Under the pieces are notes generated by a model. That model did no database searches, was not told the DNA's origin, and saw nothing but the letters and a program-made list of their open reading frames with translations. A stretch of DNA of 36,922 bases, taken from a virus. The DNA is taken from positions 1-36,922 of IMG/VR virus record IMGVR_UViG_3300032238_001159. One strand, given 5' to 3'. Every line of letters begins with the position of its first letter. The first letter of the stretch is position 1. Both the position numbers and the translations under genes were made by a program. This document shows, piece after piece, positions 1-6,781 of the stretch.

Positions 1-1767
1 AAGTGTTGTGATTTCAGATTTTTTTGATGTCTTTTGACTTTCAAGTTCCTCCAATCTCATATCAGCTTTAATCAACATTGTTTCGATTTGTTGATTGTCT
101 TTAATCTTATCTTGTAGTTCGGTGTATCTTTTAAGTTTTGAATTTAAACTTTCAACTTTCAAATCACAACTCTCAACTGACAACTCATATTTTTCTTTGA
201 TTAGTTTGTTTTTTTCATACTCATCAAATTCTTTTTTAAGTTGTACGAACCCTTCTTCTGTGCGGGTTAAAACCGTCATAGCCGCTTCATTTGTGGTTTT
301 GTGTTGGATATAACCATCAAGTTCTGCAATTTTGGCATTTGTGATTGCAGCATTCATTAACTCAATTCCACAATGTTCACATTTGATTCCACCTTCAACA
401 GAAGACTTCAATTTGTTGATTGATGAGATTTCAGTATCAATCTTAACAATCTCTTTATAAAGAACATTTATCTCTTCTTTAACTTTATCATGTGTTTCTT
501 CATGATAAAACTGTGATGGTTCAACTACTTTAAGTTCATTAATTTTAGATATGAATGTACTTTTTTCATAGTTGATTGTATTGATTTCTTCTTGTGTTTT
601 TTCAGGATTCAATACAGATATTTCTTGGTCAATATCAGAATGTTTCTTCTTTAACATATCATCCCGATACTCTTTTCCTTTTTTGATTTTCTCATCAATA
701 TCTTTCAACTCAATTTTAACTTCTTCAATTTTTTTCAAATTGTCAGAAATTGTATTTTTTAACTCTTCGTTGTTGTCTTTAAGTTGTTGTGAAGAATACA
801 CATTAGACATCTTTGATTTTGAAAAGTCCCCGTACACTTCTTTTGCGACTTCTTCTTTTCTTTTCAAAAACTCTAATCCCATAAATCTTGATAACACTTG
901 ACCACGAGCGGTTGGTTTTGCTTCCAACAATTCTTCAAGGTTTGATGCGGTCGTAAGAATGGTCATTAAGAAGTCTTCTTTAGTACCAATAGAAGTTTTG
1001 ATAAACGCTTCAGTTTCACGTCTTTGTTCGCCAGTAAAGTTTTGTAAACTACCATCTGATAGTTTTTTAAAGAAGTCCAATTCTGTTTTTACGTTCCATT
1101 CGTTTTTCTTGGATAACTTTCTTTCAATACTTCTAACGATGATGTAATCTTCACCGTCAATTGATACTTCACCTTTTACATATACTTTATCTTTATCTGT
1201 AAATCGGTTGAATATTTCTTCAGCCTTTGATGTTTTGGTTGTTTCGTTGAAGAACAAAAACATCAAAAGGTCTACCGATAAAACCGTCTTACCTCCAAAG
1301 TTTGGTGGGTCGGATTCAACAACGACGATACCATTAAGTTTTTCAAAATCCAATCTTTGATTTTCACCATAAGACAAGAAGTTTGAGAACTCAATGTTTT
1401 TGATATACCACTTTTTGAATTGTGTAGTTTCTTCGTGTTTTTCTAAAATCTTGTTTTCAACTATTCTGTTAATTGAAAGGATTTCATCGGTATGACCTGT
1501 AAGACCTTTACCTTCCAAATATTGTTTCATTAAACCCAACTGGTAGTTTGCATCAGTTATATTAACTGATACGTCTACCGTTTGAACCTCATCTGTGTTT
1601 GTGATTTTAGCCTTCGTTAATACATTGACGTTAGTTGTGTTATACTTTTTAGAAAAGTAATGTTTAACACTTTTAATTTTGTCTTGTGTAAAGTTTTCAG
1701 GCAAATCTTCCCAAACAACTTGAATAATCGGATTTATGAACTTTGAAAAATCAAGGTCTTTTGACAT
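1..1767 (-). CDS. 46: SbcC/Rad50-like recombination endonuclease subunit (T4 gp46-like), C-terminus cut by window edge
   Basis: ATPase partner of the SbcD/gp47 nuclease encoded at 3392-4171; in this family the pair resects DNA ends for recombination-dependent replication. The frame is open from ATG 1767 to the left edge (589 codons visible). Seen in order: an N-terminal stretch of about 120 residues; the start of the ABC ATPase head (IKNIEFSNFLSYG, residues 122-134); a P-loop-like PPNFGGKT (154-161); a long charged coiled-coil region; and a zinc-hook CEHC (Cys463, Cys466). The second coiled-coil arm and the Walker B/signature half lie outside the window. Odd points: SbcC proteins normally begin almost at the ATPase strand, so the N-terminal extension is unusual, and the first Gly of the Walker A motif is replaced by Pro. 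The upstream gene ends only 19 bases away, so this is the last visible gene of the recombination operon. Confidence 0.88.
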   Translation of the reverse strand, partial: MSKDLDFSKFINPIIQVVWEDLPENFTQDKIKSVKHYFSKKYNTTNVNVLTKAKITNTDEVQTVDVSVNITDANYQLGLMKQYLEGKGLTGHTDEILSINRIVENKILEKHEETTQFKKWYIKNIEFSNFLSYGENQRLDFEKLNGIVVVESDPPNFGGKTVLSVDLLMFLFFNETTKTSKAEEIFNRFTDKDKVYVKGEVSIDGEDYIIVRSIERKLSKKNEWNVKTELDFFKKLSDGSLQNFTGEQRRETEAFIKTSIGTKEDFLMTILTTASNLEELLEAKPTARGQVLSRFMGLEFLKRKEEVAKEVYGDFSKSKMSNVYSSQQLKDNNEELKNTISDNLKKIEEVKIELKDIDEKIKKGKEYRDDMLKKKHSDIDQEISVLNPEKTQEEINTINYEKSTFISKINELKVVEPSQFYHEETHDKVKEEINVLYKEIVKIDTEISSINKLKSSVEGGIKCEHCGIELMNAAITNAKIAELDGYIQHKTTNEAAMTVLTRTEEGFVQLKKEFDEYEKNKLIKEKYELSVESCDLKVESLNSKLKRYTELQDKIKDNQQIETMLIKADMRLEELESQKTSKKSEITTL

Positions 1768-1786
1768 TATATCGTAATTATATGGT

Positions 1787-2029
1787 TTAGTTGGCTGAAA
1801 CAGGTTCAGTTGATTGTTGTTCCTCGTTTGTTGTTTCAACTTCATCTGTGTTTTCTACCGTTATATTATTTTCAGTTTCTGCTGACATTTTTGCAAACTC
1901 TTCTTTTAGTTTATCCATTTGTTCTTTCATCGCTTCATTCCATTCTTTTGAAATCTTGTTTTTTTGATGTTGCATGTTGCGATTTCTTTTCAAAACTTTT
2001 AGTCGGTGTTCTTTTGCTGCTTTTCCCAT
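1787..2029 (-). CDS. small charged hypothetical protein
   Basis: An 80-residue protein of unknown function. Its first 35 residues are basic (MGKAAKEHRLKVLKRNRN) and probably helical; the middle is a K/E-rich helix; the last 30 residues are acidic and low-complexity (E, T, N, Q). The ATG follows an A/T-rich leader (AATAATAAAAA) without a Shine-Dalgarno match, as for many genes here. It sits between two small genes in the recombination operon, 19 bases before gp46 and 25 bases after the 77-residue gene. Its composition would suit a small nucleic-acid-binding or scaffold-like protein, but nothing identifies it. That it is a gene is supported by its operon placement and lack of overlap with a better frame. 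Confidence 0.65.
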   Translation of the reverse strand: MGKAAKEHRLKVLKRNRNMQHQKNKISKEWNEAMKEQMDKLKEEFAKMSAETENNITVENTDEVETTNEEQQSTEPVSAN

Positions 2030-2054
2030 TTTTTATTATTTGTTTTAGTTTATT

Positions 2055-2288
2055 TTAATCCATGATTGGTTCATCGTCACCATCTATGTAATACACCATT
2101 CTACTAGACCCATCGACAACTGACATTTCCGAAAATGGTAATCTATCATTATAGATTTCATCCATAAAGGTATCATCGTCATTTCTGAATTGTTCAGCCT
2201 GTTCATCGGTAATCTCAACTTCGTAGTATTCATATACCACATTTCTTTCTTTTCTAATTAACTTTGGCATTTTTATTTTATTAATCAT
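2055..2288 (-). CDS. small acidic hypothetical protein
   Basis: A 77-residue protein, not recognised. After a basic start (PKLIRKERN) it becomes very acidic, with DDDTFMDEIYNDRL in the middle and DGDDEPIMD at the end, and has several Tyr-rich strands. The ATG at 2288 overlaps the stop of the upstream membrane-protein gene by one base (TAATG), a junction used repeatedly in this genome and the reason this start is preferred. A second in-frame ATG at 2270 follows an A-rich leader and could be the true start, giving a 71-residue protein beginning MPKLIRKE. No membrane segment or metal-binding motif is visible. Confidence 0.62.
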   Translation of the reverse strand: MINKIKMPKLIRKERNVVYEYYEVEITDEQAEQFRNDDDTFMDEIYNDRLPFSEMSVVDGSSRMVYYIDGDDEPIMD

Positions 2289-2635
2289 TATTTATTACTC
2301 GGTCTATTTTCTTCAAACCATTCGATTATACCGTTAATACCCCATACAAAACCTGCGGCTAACATACCATCAAAGAATACTGAAATTATTTTATTAAGTC
2401 CAATTATTTCAACGTTAGGTGAAAAGTAAGCTAACGATAAAAAGAATCCAACCCACGTTGAAGTACACATCACACACGATATCAATCCAGATAAGAACTT
2501 ACCTAAGAAGTTGAGTGGTGCGTTATTGTTTCTACCCCATTTATGAATTCCATTTCTTAGTCCATTGAATATAGACCCATACACTAAAATTGTCGTCATT
2601 CCATAGGCTACGACTGCCCAAATTAAAAGATTCAT
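2288..2635 (-). CDS. small membrane protein with a CxxC motif
   Basis: A 115-residue protein with three likely transmembrane segments: about residues 2-23 (LLIWAVVAYGMTTILVYGSI), 43-71 and 83-103. The second carries CVMCTSTWVGFF (Cys54, Cys57 and a following Trp). A pattern of Cys-x2-Cys then Trp and Gly inside a helix is known from small DUF1360-type membrane proteins, but this assignment is from memory of the pattern and is weak. It starts two bases after the coiled-coil gene and overlaps the next gene by one base. It presumably sits in the host inner membrane. What a membrane protein does inside a recombination operon is unclear; anchoring of replication or packaging machinery is one possibility. 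Confidence 0.7.
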   Translation of the reverse strand: MNLLIWAVVAYGMTTILVYGSIFNGLRNGIHKWGRNNNAPLNFLGKFLSGLISCVMCTSTWVGFFLSLAYFSPNVEIIGLNKIISVFFDGMLAAGFVWGINGIIEWFEENRPSNK

Positions 2636-2637
2636 AG

Positions 2638-3381
2638 TTATTTATATAATCCATTGTTTAGGTTAGAACTTCCATGAAAACGAGCTCTTGTAAAGTCACT
2701 TTCTTTTGGTTGCTCTAACAGTTTTTTTTCTAATTCTTCATTTTTCTTTTTCAAATCCCTTATCTCAGAATTCAAGTTTTGAATAGTTTGTTGTAACATA
2801 TTTAACTTATCATTTGTTACAGGAATGTCTAAATTACGTCTAAGTTCGTCTAACTCTACATCCTTTTTAGACATTTTATCTTGGAAGATATTTTCCATTT
2901 CTTCCGTTTTAGTGGAAAATTCTTGTCTAATGTTGTCAATTTCAAGACACTTAATGGAAATTTCTCCGTTTAACTGGTCTATTTTTGACAAGAGTTCATT
3001 TATCTGTGTATCATCAGATGTTTGAATTATTTTCTCAACCACTCTTTCAACAGGGACCTCCTTAATAATCTCTTGTATTACCACTTTTTCAACCGGTACT
3101 TCCTTAATAACTTCAACAACTCTATCAACAGGAACCTCAACTATTTTCTCAACCTCTTTGATAACTTCAACCGGTACTTCCACCCGTATTTCTCGAATTA
3201 CCTCAATTTCCACCTGTTTTTCTTCAATCCCACCCGTTTTTAAGTCTTTTTCACCTTCATTAAGTGTTTTTCCCAAAAGACCATACTTCTTTATATCAAA
3301 TCCCTGTTTGAAACATTTATAGATAAACTCATCAATATCATCAATGTTATTTGCAGAACAATATGCAGACAACGTCTGCAT
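2638..3381 (-). CDS. coiled-coil protein with repeated EVPVE/KVVEV segments
   Basis: A 247-residue protein. A short globular N-terminus of about 55 residues (with DDIDEFIYKCFKQGFD) leads into about 60 residues of near-repeats of the form V-x-E-V-P-V-E/D-x-V-x-E-V-I-K, with five EVPVE/EVPVD-type units. A heptad-rich coiled coil fills most of the rest, and the last 25 residues are polar. Start choice: the frame extends upstream to a TTG at 3435, but that would overlap the nuclease gene by 44 bases. The ATG at 3381 lies 10 bases after that gene's stop and is preceded by AAGGA at a good distance, the best Shine-Dalgarno match in the window. The function is unknown; rod-like EVPVE repeats occur in many phage and bacterial coiled-coil proteins. 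Confidence 0.75.
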   Translation of the reverse strand: MQTLSAYCSANNIDDIDEFIYKCFKQGFDIKKYGLLGKTLNEGEKDLKTGGIEEKQVEIEVIREIRVEVPVEVIKEVEKIVEVPVDRVVEVIKEVPVEKVVIQEIIKEVPVERVVEKIIQTSDDTQINELLSKIDQLNGEISIKCLEIDNIRQEFSTKTEEMENIFQDKMSKKDVELDELRRNLDIPVTNDKLNMLQQTIQNLNSEIRDLKKKNEELEKKLLEQPKESDFTRARFHGSSNLNNGLYK

Positions 3382-3391
3382 TGTTTCCTTA

Positions 3392-4171
3392 TTATATATT
3401 TTGGAGTTTTTCTGTTCCACTTTCAATATCTTCAAATGATTTTATAGAGAACTTCAAAAATGGTTTTGGGTTATCTAAATCAACATAAGTATAGTCCTTA
3501 CTTTCAACATCATAGATTCCATAACCATGTCGACCAATACTTTCACCAATGTTTTGTTGTATAGGACTTCCAATCATATAACCCTTACCTGTTTTGAATT
3601 TAAACTCTTGTCGTTTATGAATATCACCACATAACACAGTTTCAAGCCCATCAAACTTTTCAACATCATAAGCCTCTTCACCAAAGTCAAACCCTAAGTC
3701 AGTTTTCATTCCTTGGATTGGTCCGTGAAATAATCCAATTCGTCTTCCCTTTGATTCAGTTAAATCAGGTGGAATGTTTCCTTGATATTGTGAATAAACG
3801 CACCAACTAATGTTCTTGTCTTCATATACACCCCTATCTTTATAGTAAGAAATGTTATCACTATTAAGTGAACTAATGATAGGTGAAAGTGCATCCAATC
3901 TTTCTGTGTTATTTACCAAAAAGTCGTGGTTACCAGGAATGATAATTGTTTTTGCAATACTAGAACATTCAGTCAATAACCATCTAACCATCTCAATAAG
4001 TTCGGGTGTCATTTGATTTTTAGAATGAACAAGGTCACCAGTGAATACAATCCTATCAGGATTTAATTCTTTCCACTGCTCTATTGCCGTTTCCAAAATA
4101 GATTTATACAAATCGTGGTCTTTAAAAAGACGGATATGTAAGTCTGAAAAGTGTATTAGTTTCTTAATCAT
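3392..4171 (-). CDS. 47: SbcD/Mre11-like nuclease subunit (T4 gp47-like)
   Basis: A metallophosphoesterase-fold nuclease, partner of the gp46-like ATPase in DNA-end processing and recombination-dependent replication. All metal-binding motifs are visible: SDLH (Asp10, His12), TGDL (Asp46), PGNHD (Asn81, His82), FHGP (His149) and GDIH (His185). At 259 residues it is shorter than T4 gp47 (about 340), so the C-terminal capping and ATPase-contact regions appear reduced. The ATG at 4171 overlaps the stop of the preceding 79-residue gene by 8 bases. The two complex subunits are separated by four small genes here, rather than by one as in T4. Confidence 0.92.
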   Translation of the reverse strand: MIKKLIHFSDLHIRLFKDHDLYKSILETAIEQWKELNPDRIVFTGDLVHSKNQMTPELIEMVRWLLTECSSIAKTIIIPGNHDFLVNNTERLDALSPIISSLNSDNISYYKDRGVYEDKNISWCVYSQYQGNIPPDLTESKGRRIGLFHGPIQGMKTDLGFDFGEEAYDVEKFDGLETVLCGDIHKRQEFKFKTGKGYMIGSPIQQNIGESIGRHGYGIYDVESKDYTYVDLDNPKPFLKFSIKSFEDIESGTEKLQNI

Positions 4172-4403
4172 TTAATTGTGTTTTGTCTCCGCAATATACT
4201 TCGTATGGTGGTCTATATGGGTCTGAGTCATTTGGGAAAGGGTTGATTGGCATTGGAACTCTGAATGGTTCTGCAATACCGATTCTACTATCTTCTTTAA
4301 CCAAATCCATTTTTTCAACTATTGGCGTGATGTCAATATGTTTATTTTCAAGTTTACCATATAGGTAACCTTCTAACCAAATATAAAATTCTTTGTGTGT
4401 CAT
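4164..4403 (-). CDS. small hypothetical protein
   Basis: A 79-residue protein without a recognised family. The N-terminal 35 residues look helical (HKEFYIWLEGYLYGKLENK); the C-terminal half is Pro-rich (PFRVPMPINPFPNDSDPYRP) and probably extended. The start ATG at 4403 overlaps the stop of the upstream 48-residue ORF (ATGA), and its end overlaps the gp47-like gene by 8 bases, so it is translationally embedded between them. Many T4-like phages carry small proteins beginning with a similar helix (K-E-F-x-x-W-L-E-G), but I cannot name a function. Confidence 0.7.
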   Translation of the reverse strand: MTHKEFYIWLEGYLYGKLENKHIDITPIVEKMDLVKEDSRIGIAEPFRVPMPINPFPNDSDPYRPPYEVYCGDKTQLND

Positions 4404-4546
4404 ACTAATTCTCTACTATAAAGGTTTGCCAAAATAATTCTTGCAAATTTAAAATCTTTTGTTCTGTTTAATTTTAATCCATAAGCGAGTGCCACAGTTT
4501 TTAAATATGGGTACGCTTCACTTATTGTCATCTTACCTATTTCCAT
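4400..4546 (-). CDS. small ORF, 48 residues, hypothetical
   Basis: A short reading frame that fills an otherwise empty gap in the operon. It begins at ATG 4546, overlapping the stop of the zinc-ribbon gene by one base (TAATG), and ends in a TGA that overlaps the next gene's ATG (ATGA). The product starts MEIGKMTISEAYPYLK and ends in ILANLYSRELV; it looks like two or three amphipathic helices, with no Cys or membrane segment. The tight coupling on both sides is the main evidence that it is real. No function can be assigned. Confidence 0.6.
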   Translation of the reverse strand: MEIGKMTISEAYPYLKTVALAYGLKLNRTKDFKFARIILANLYSRELV

Positions 4547-4764
4547 TAGTTATCAAATAATTGGAATTCCTCATTCACAAATCCACATTTATTACACATG
4601 TAAGTTGGAAATGGTACAATCGTATCTTCAGATGTCCCTGTTAAAATTTTTGATACTTTTTTTAACATAGTAACTTCTTTGAAGTACAAACCACCACAAT
4701 CACCGCAAACAATGGTCGGTTGTTCTTTTAGATTGATTCTTGGTTGGATAATATCTTCGCTCAT
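4546..4764 (-). CDS. small zinc-ribbon protein
   Basis: A 72-residue protein with two Cys pairs, CGDC (Cys20, Cys23) and CNKC (Cys57, Cys60), about 33 residues apart, as in zinc-ribbon folds that bind one Zn ion. The rest is a short basic/hydrophobic helix (VTMLKKVSKIL) and polar termini. Zinc ribbons of this size in phages often bind nucleic acid or RNA polymerase, but nothing shows which applies here. It sits in the recombination/replication operon, overlapping the 48-residue ORF by one base and the 30-residue ORF by four. Confidence 0.75.
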   Translation of the reverse strand: MSEDIIQPRINLKEQPTIVCGDCGGLYFKEVTMLKKVSKILTGTSEDTIVPFPTYMCNKCGFVNEEFQLFDN

Positions 4765-4853
4765 TTTATTATATAATTTACATTTATTTTAATCGGTAAT
4801 AATTGGTCCCAACTTGTTGTTGTTACCCATGTAGGTGTAATTGTTAGTTGCAT
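4761..4853 (-). CDS. possible micro-ORF, 30 residues
   Basis: A very short frame from ATG 4853 to a TGA that overlaps the ATG of the zinc-ribbon gene (ATGA). The product is MQLTITPTWVTTTSWDQLLP followed by about ten mostly hydrophobic or polar residues. It occupies nearly all of the 105-base gap between the PD-(D/E)XK nuclease gene and the zinc-ribbon gene. The overlap is of the same type as at proven junctions nearby, which suggests that it is translated. It could instead be chance, with the gap acting as a leader. Confidence 0.4.
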   Translation of the reverse strand: MQLTITPTWVTTTSWDQLLPIKINVNYIIK

Positions 4854-4869
4854 AATACAATATAATTTA

Positions 4870-5736
4870 TTAGTTTAATTTAGTCAAATACTTAGACATA
4901 TCCATATTCAAGATTGTATCAACAACATCCCTTGGTATACGGTATTCTTTGAATTCTAAGTTTTCATTCAGGTGGACAATAACTCCACCCATTAAAGGAA
5001 TATTTCCATACTTGGTCCCTTCTAACATTTTTAATAATAACTTACCATAAAAAGGTAATTGTGTGTTGTAGTGACCAAGGGCATTGTTTGGGAGTTTTTC
5101 AAAAGGTTTTTTCATTGGTTTTGTGTAGTCATTTACCTCCATGTTTTTTTCCTTGTTTGTTTTCCAATCCGTAATTACAATACCAAACCCAGTTTTTTGT
5201 TTATTAAACATTAACCAAACTTTATCGGGCTGACCGGTATAACCAAGTTCAGGGTGACCTAAAACAATCTCCGTATCAAGTAAAACAGCTCCTCGTTCTT
5301 CCATGAGTGACAAAAACTTTTTACCGGCTTTTATCATTCTATCACCTTTCATAGTAAGTTCTAAATCGCATTCAAACAATGGTTGTCGAACCTCTTTATC
5401 TATTTTGAATTTGTTAATCGTTTCTAATTCAAGTTCATAGTGTACCCTACTACCCATATTTGTTGAAACTATACCTGATTGTTTCCACTCTTCTAAATAA
5501 GTGTGCATTAAATATGGACTACCTTTAGCCAATTTTCTTGCAACATCCTCAGCAGGAAACTCATCATAAAACAATTTCATTACTTTCGATACAGATGGAA
5601 AATCGTCTCTTACAACACCATTCACATCTAACATGGTGTATTTGTGTTTATCTTCCTCAAAAGTTAATTGAAACTCTTTTTGTTTTTCGGATATTATATC
5701 TCGTATTTCTTTTGCAACTTCTTTTAAATCTATCAT
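4870..5736 (-). CDS. PD-(D/E)XK superfamily nuclease (RecB/Cas4-type fold)
   Basis: A 288-residue predicted DNA exonuclease. The motifs run in the order usual for the Cas4/RecB nuclease branch: GSRVHYELE (His99 with the following acids), an acidic residue in DTEIVLG (Glu156), QPDKVW (Asp171), ITDWKTNK (Asp190, Lys192) and QLPFYGKLLL (Gln226, Tyr230). No Cys cluster is present, so there is no Cas4-type iron-sulphur site. The start ATG at 5736 overlaps the TGA of the primase gene (ATGA), linking it to replication. In phages such nucleases process replication or recombination intermediates or degrade host DNA; which applies here cannot be told. Confidence 0.85.
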   Translation of the reverse strand: MIDLKEVAKEIRDIISEKQKEFQLTFEEDKHKYTMLDVNGVVRDDFPSVSKVMKLFYDEFPAEDVARKLAKGSPYLMHTYLEEWKQSGIVSTNMGSRVHYELELETINKFKIDKEVRQPLFECDLELTMKGDRMIKAGKKFLSLMEERGAVLLDTEIVLGHPELGYTGQPDKVWLMFNKQKTGFGIVITDWKTNKEKNMEVNDYTKPMKKPFEKLPNNALGHYNTQLPFYGKLLLKMLEGTKYGNIPLMGGVIVHLNENLEFKEYRIPRDVVDTILNMDMSKYLTKLN

Positions 5737-6650
5737 TTAAATTCTACATAATAATTTTCAATGTCACCTTTAAGGTCACATACATCTTTATCTTTTGGTA
5801 ACTTTATTAACTTAACTCTGTTGTATAAAGCGCCTCCGTTTAGTTTGTCATATAGGTTTTTAGCATCAGTATAAGCATCACCATCTAAACAAACTATAAT
5901 ATTTTTCTTTGCCTTTGAATATAGTTTTTCCCAAAGGTTATCTGTTAAAAACTTACCTAATAAACAAATTGAATTGTCCAAGAAGAAACTATCAAAAACT
6001 CCTTCAACAAGGTATATGTCTTTTTTCCAATCAATTAAACTCTCATTGAAAATTAAAAAGTCTTTTGATGCTTCAGGGTTTTTATATTTTAATTTACTTC
6101 GTGGGTTCCATGACCTTGATACAAAAAAGTTTAATTCACCTTTTTTATCAAAAGATGGGACAATAATTCTACCAGCGTATTCACCTTCTAAACATAAACC
6201 AATTTGATACTTTTCAATAATCTCATCAGTGATACCTCTTTTTTTCAAATAGTTAAGTGCTTCTTTTCTTGGAATATGAAGTGGATGTATCTCGTCAAAC
6301 TTTTTGTATTCTTTTGGTAGTTCAAGTTTCTTGTAAACCTTTTCTTTCTTTTCAAACTCATCAGGTCTGATTAACTTATAGATTTTCTTATCTTTTTTGG
6401 AGCCAAACTTATCTATAAGTTTTCCTAAATGCCCATGAGTCCCATGTGTTTCTGCACAAGCCCAACACTTGTAAACGTGTTGTTGGTAGTTGATTTCAAG
6501 ATTTCCTTTTCCGTCTAATTTATCAAGTCCTTTAATGGTGTATGAGCACACAGGACAATCAACCGAGATTTGTCCTCTGATTTCATTTATCATCTTTGGC
6601 TCACCAAAAATATTACCAATAAGGTCTATGATTAACTCTTCTGCTTCCAC
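5733..6650 (-). CDS. DNA primase: zinc-binding domain plus TOPRIM domain
   Basis: A 305-residue primase of the DnaG/T4 gp61 type, which makes RNA primers at the replication fork. An N-terminal zinc-binding domain has CPVC (Cys32, Cys35) and CWAC (Cys62, Cys65). A linker leads to a TOPRIM core with YLVEG (Glu216) and LDGDAY (Asp256, Asp258), the metal-binding acids. No helicase domain is fused. The frame has no ATG near its start; GTG at 6650 is chosen because the preceding in-frame stop is close and the N-terminal helix (EELIIDLIG) looks genuine. The next ATG, at residue 20, is the alternative. A terminator and a candidate promoter lie just upstream, so this gene probably opens the replication/recombination operon. 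Confidence 0.88.
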   Translation of the reverse strand: MEAEELIIDLIGNIFGEPKMINEIRGQISVDCPVCSYTIKGLDKLDGKGNLEINYQQHVYKCWACAETHGTHGHLGKLIDKFGSKKDKKIYKLIRPDEFEKKEKVYKKLELPKEYKKFDEIHPLHIPRKEALNYLKKRGITDEIIEKYQIGLCLEGEYAGRIIVPSFDKKGELNFFVSRSWNPRSKLKYKNPEASKDFLIFNESLIDWKKDIYLVEGVFDSFFLDNSICLLGKFLTDNLWEKLYSKAKKNIIVCLDGDAYTDAKNLYDKLNGGALYNRVKLIKLPKDKDVCDLKGDIENYYVEFK

Positions 6651-6656
6651 ATATAA

Positions 6657-6684
6657 AAGATAAGAATTTTATATGAATTGTCAA
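6657..6684 (-). promoter_or_regulatory. candidate promoter for the replication/recombination operon
   Basis: On the minus strand there is TTGACA (6684-6679), 16 bases of spacer, and TATCTT (6662-6657), a good housekeeping-type -35/-10 pair. The same stretch also fits the Bacteroidota pattern loosely (TTG, 19 bases, TATCTTTT against TTTG-N19-21-TAnnTTTG). It lies between the intrinsic terminator and the primase gene. The predicted transcript start would fall at about 6650, at the GTG itself, so the message would be leaderless or start internally. This is a motif match only. Confidence 0.42.
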
Positions 6685-6693
6685 TCAACAAAA

Positions 6694-6718
6694 AAACCCA
6701 CCTTTATGGGGTGGGTTT
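6694..6718 (-). terminator. intrinsic terminator after the 162-residue gene
   Basis: A perfect 9-bp stem (AAACCCACC at 6694-6702 with GGTGGGTTT at 6710-6718) and a 7-base loop. On the minus strand it is followed by a U run (A's at 6690-6696 on the plus strand). It is the only strong G+C-rich hairpin noticed in an intergenic gap. It would end transcripts of the 162-residue gene, and those reading through from the tail operon, before the primase gene. Opposite-strand termination is less likely because the T-rich stretch there is interrupted. Confidence 0.85.
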
Positions 6719-6781
6719 GATATTATTTTTTTGGGTAAAAATACTAAATAAAAAAAATTATATTAATTAATAGATTTAGTA

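Noticed and set aside
95-1147. Three plus-strand frames of 62-109 codons at 95-313, 572-901 and 959-1147
   Set aside because: All are antisense to the gp46-like gene, which has clear motifs; their products are Ser/Phe/Leu-rich shadows.
2825-3243. Two plus-strand frames opposite the coiled-coil gene
   Set aside because: Antisense to the EVPVE/coiled-coil coding region; the Asn/Phe/Tyr-rich product reflects the repeat.
3382-3435. TTG start extending the coiled-coil protein by 18 residues
   Set aside because: It would overlap the nuclease gene by 44 bases; ATG 3381 has a good Shine-Dalgarno and clean spacing.
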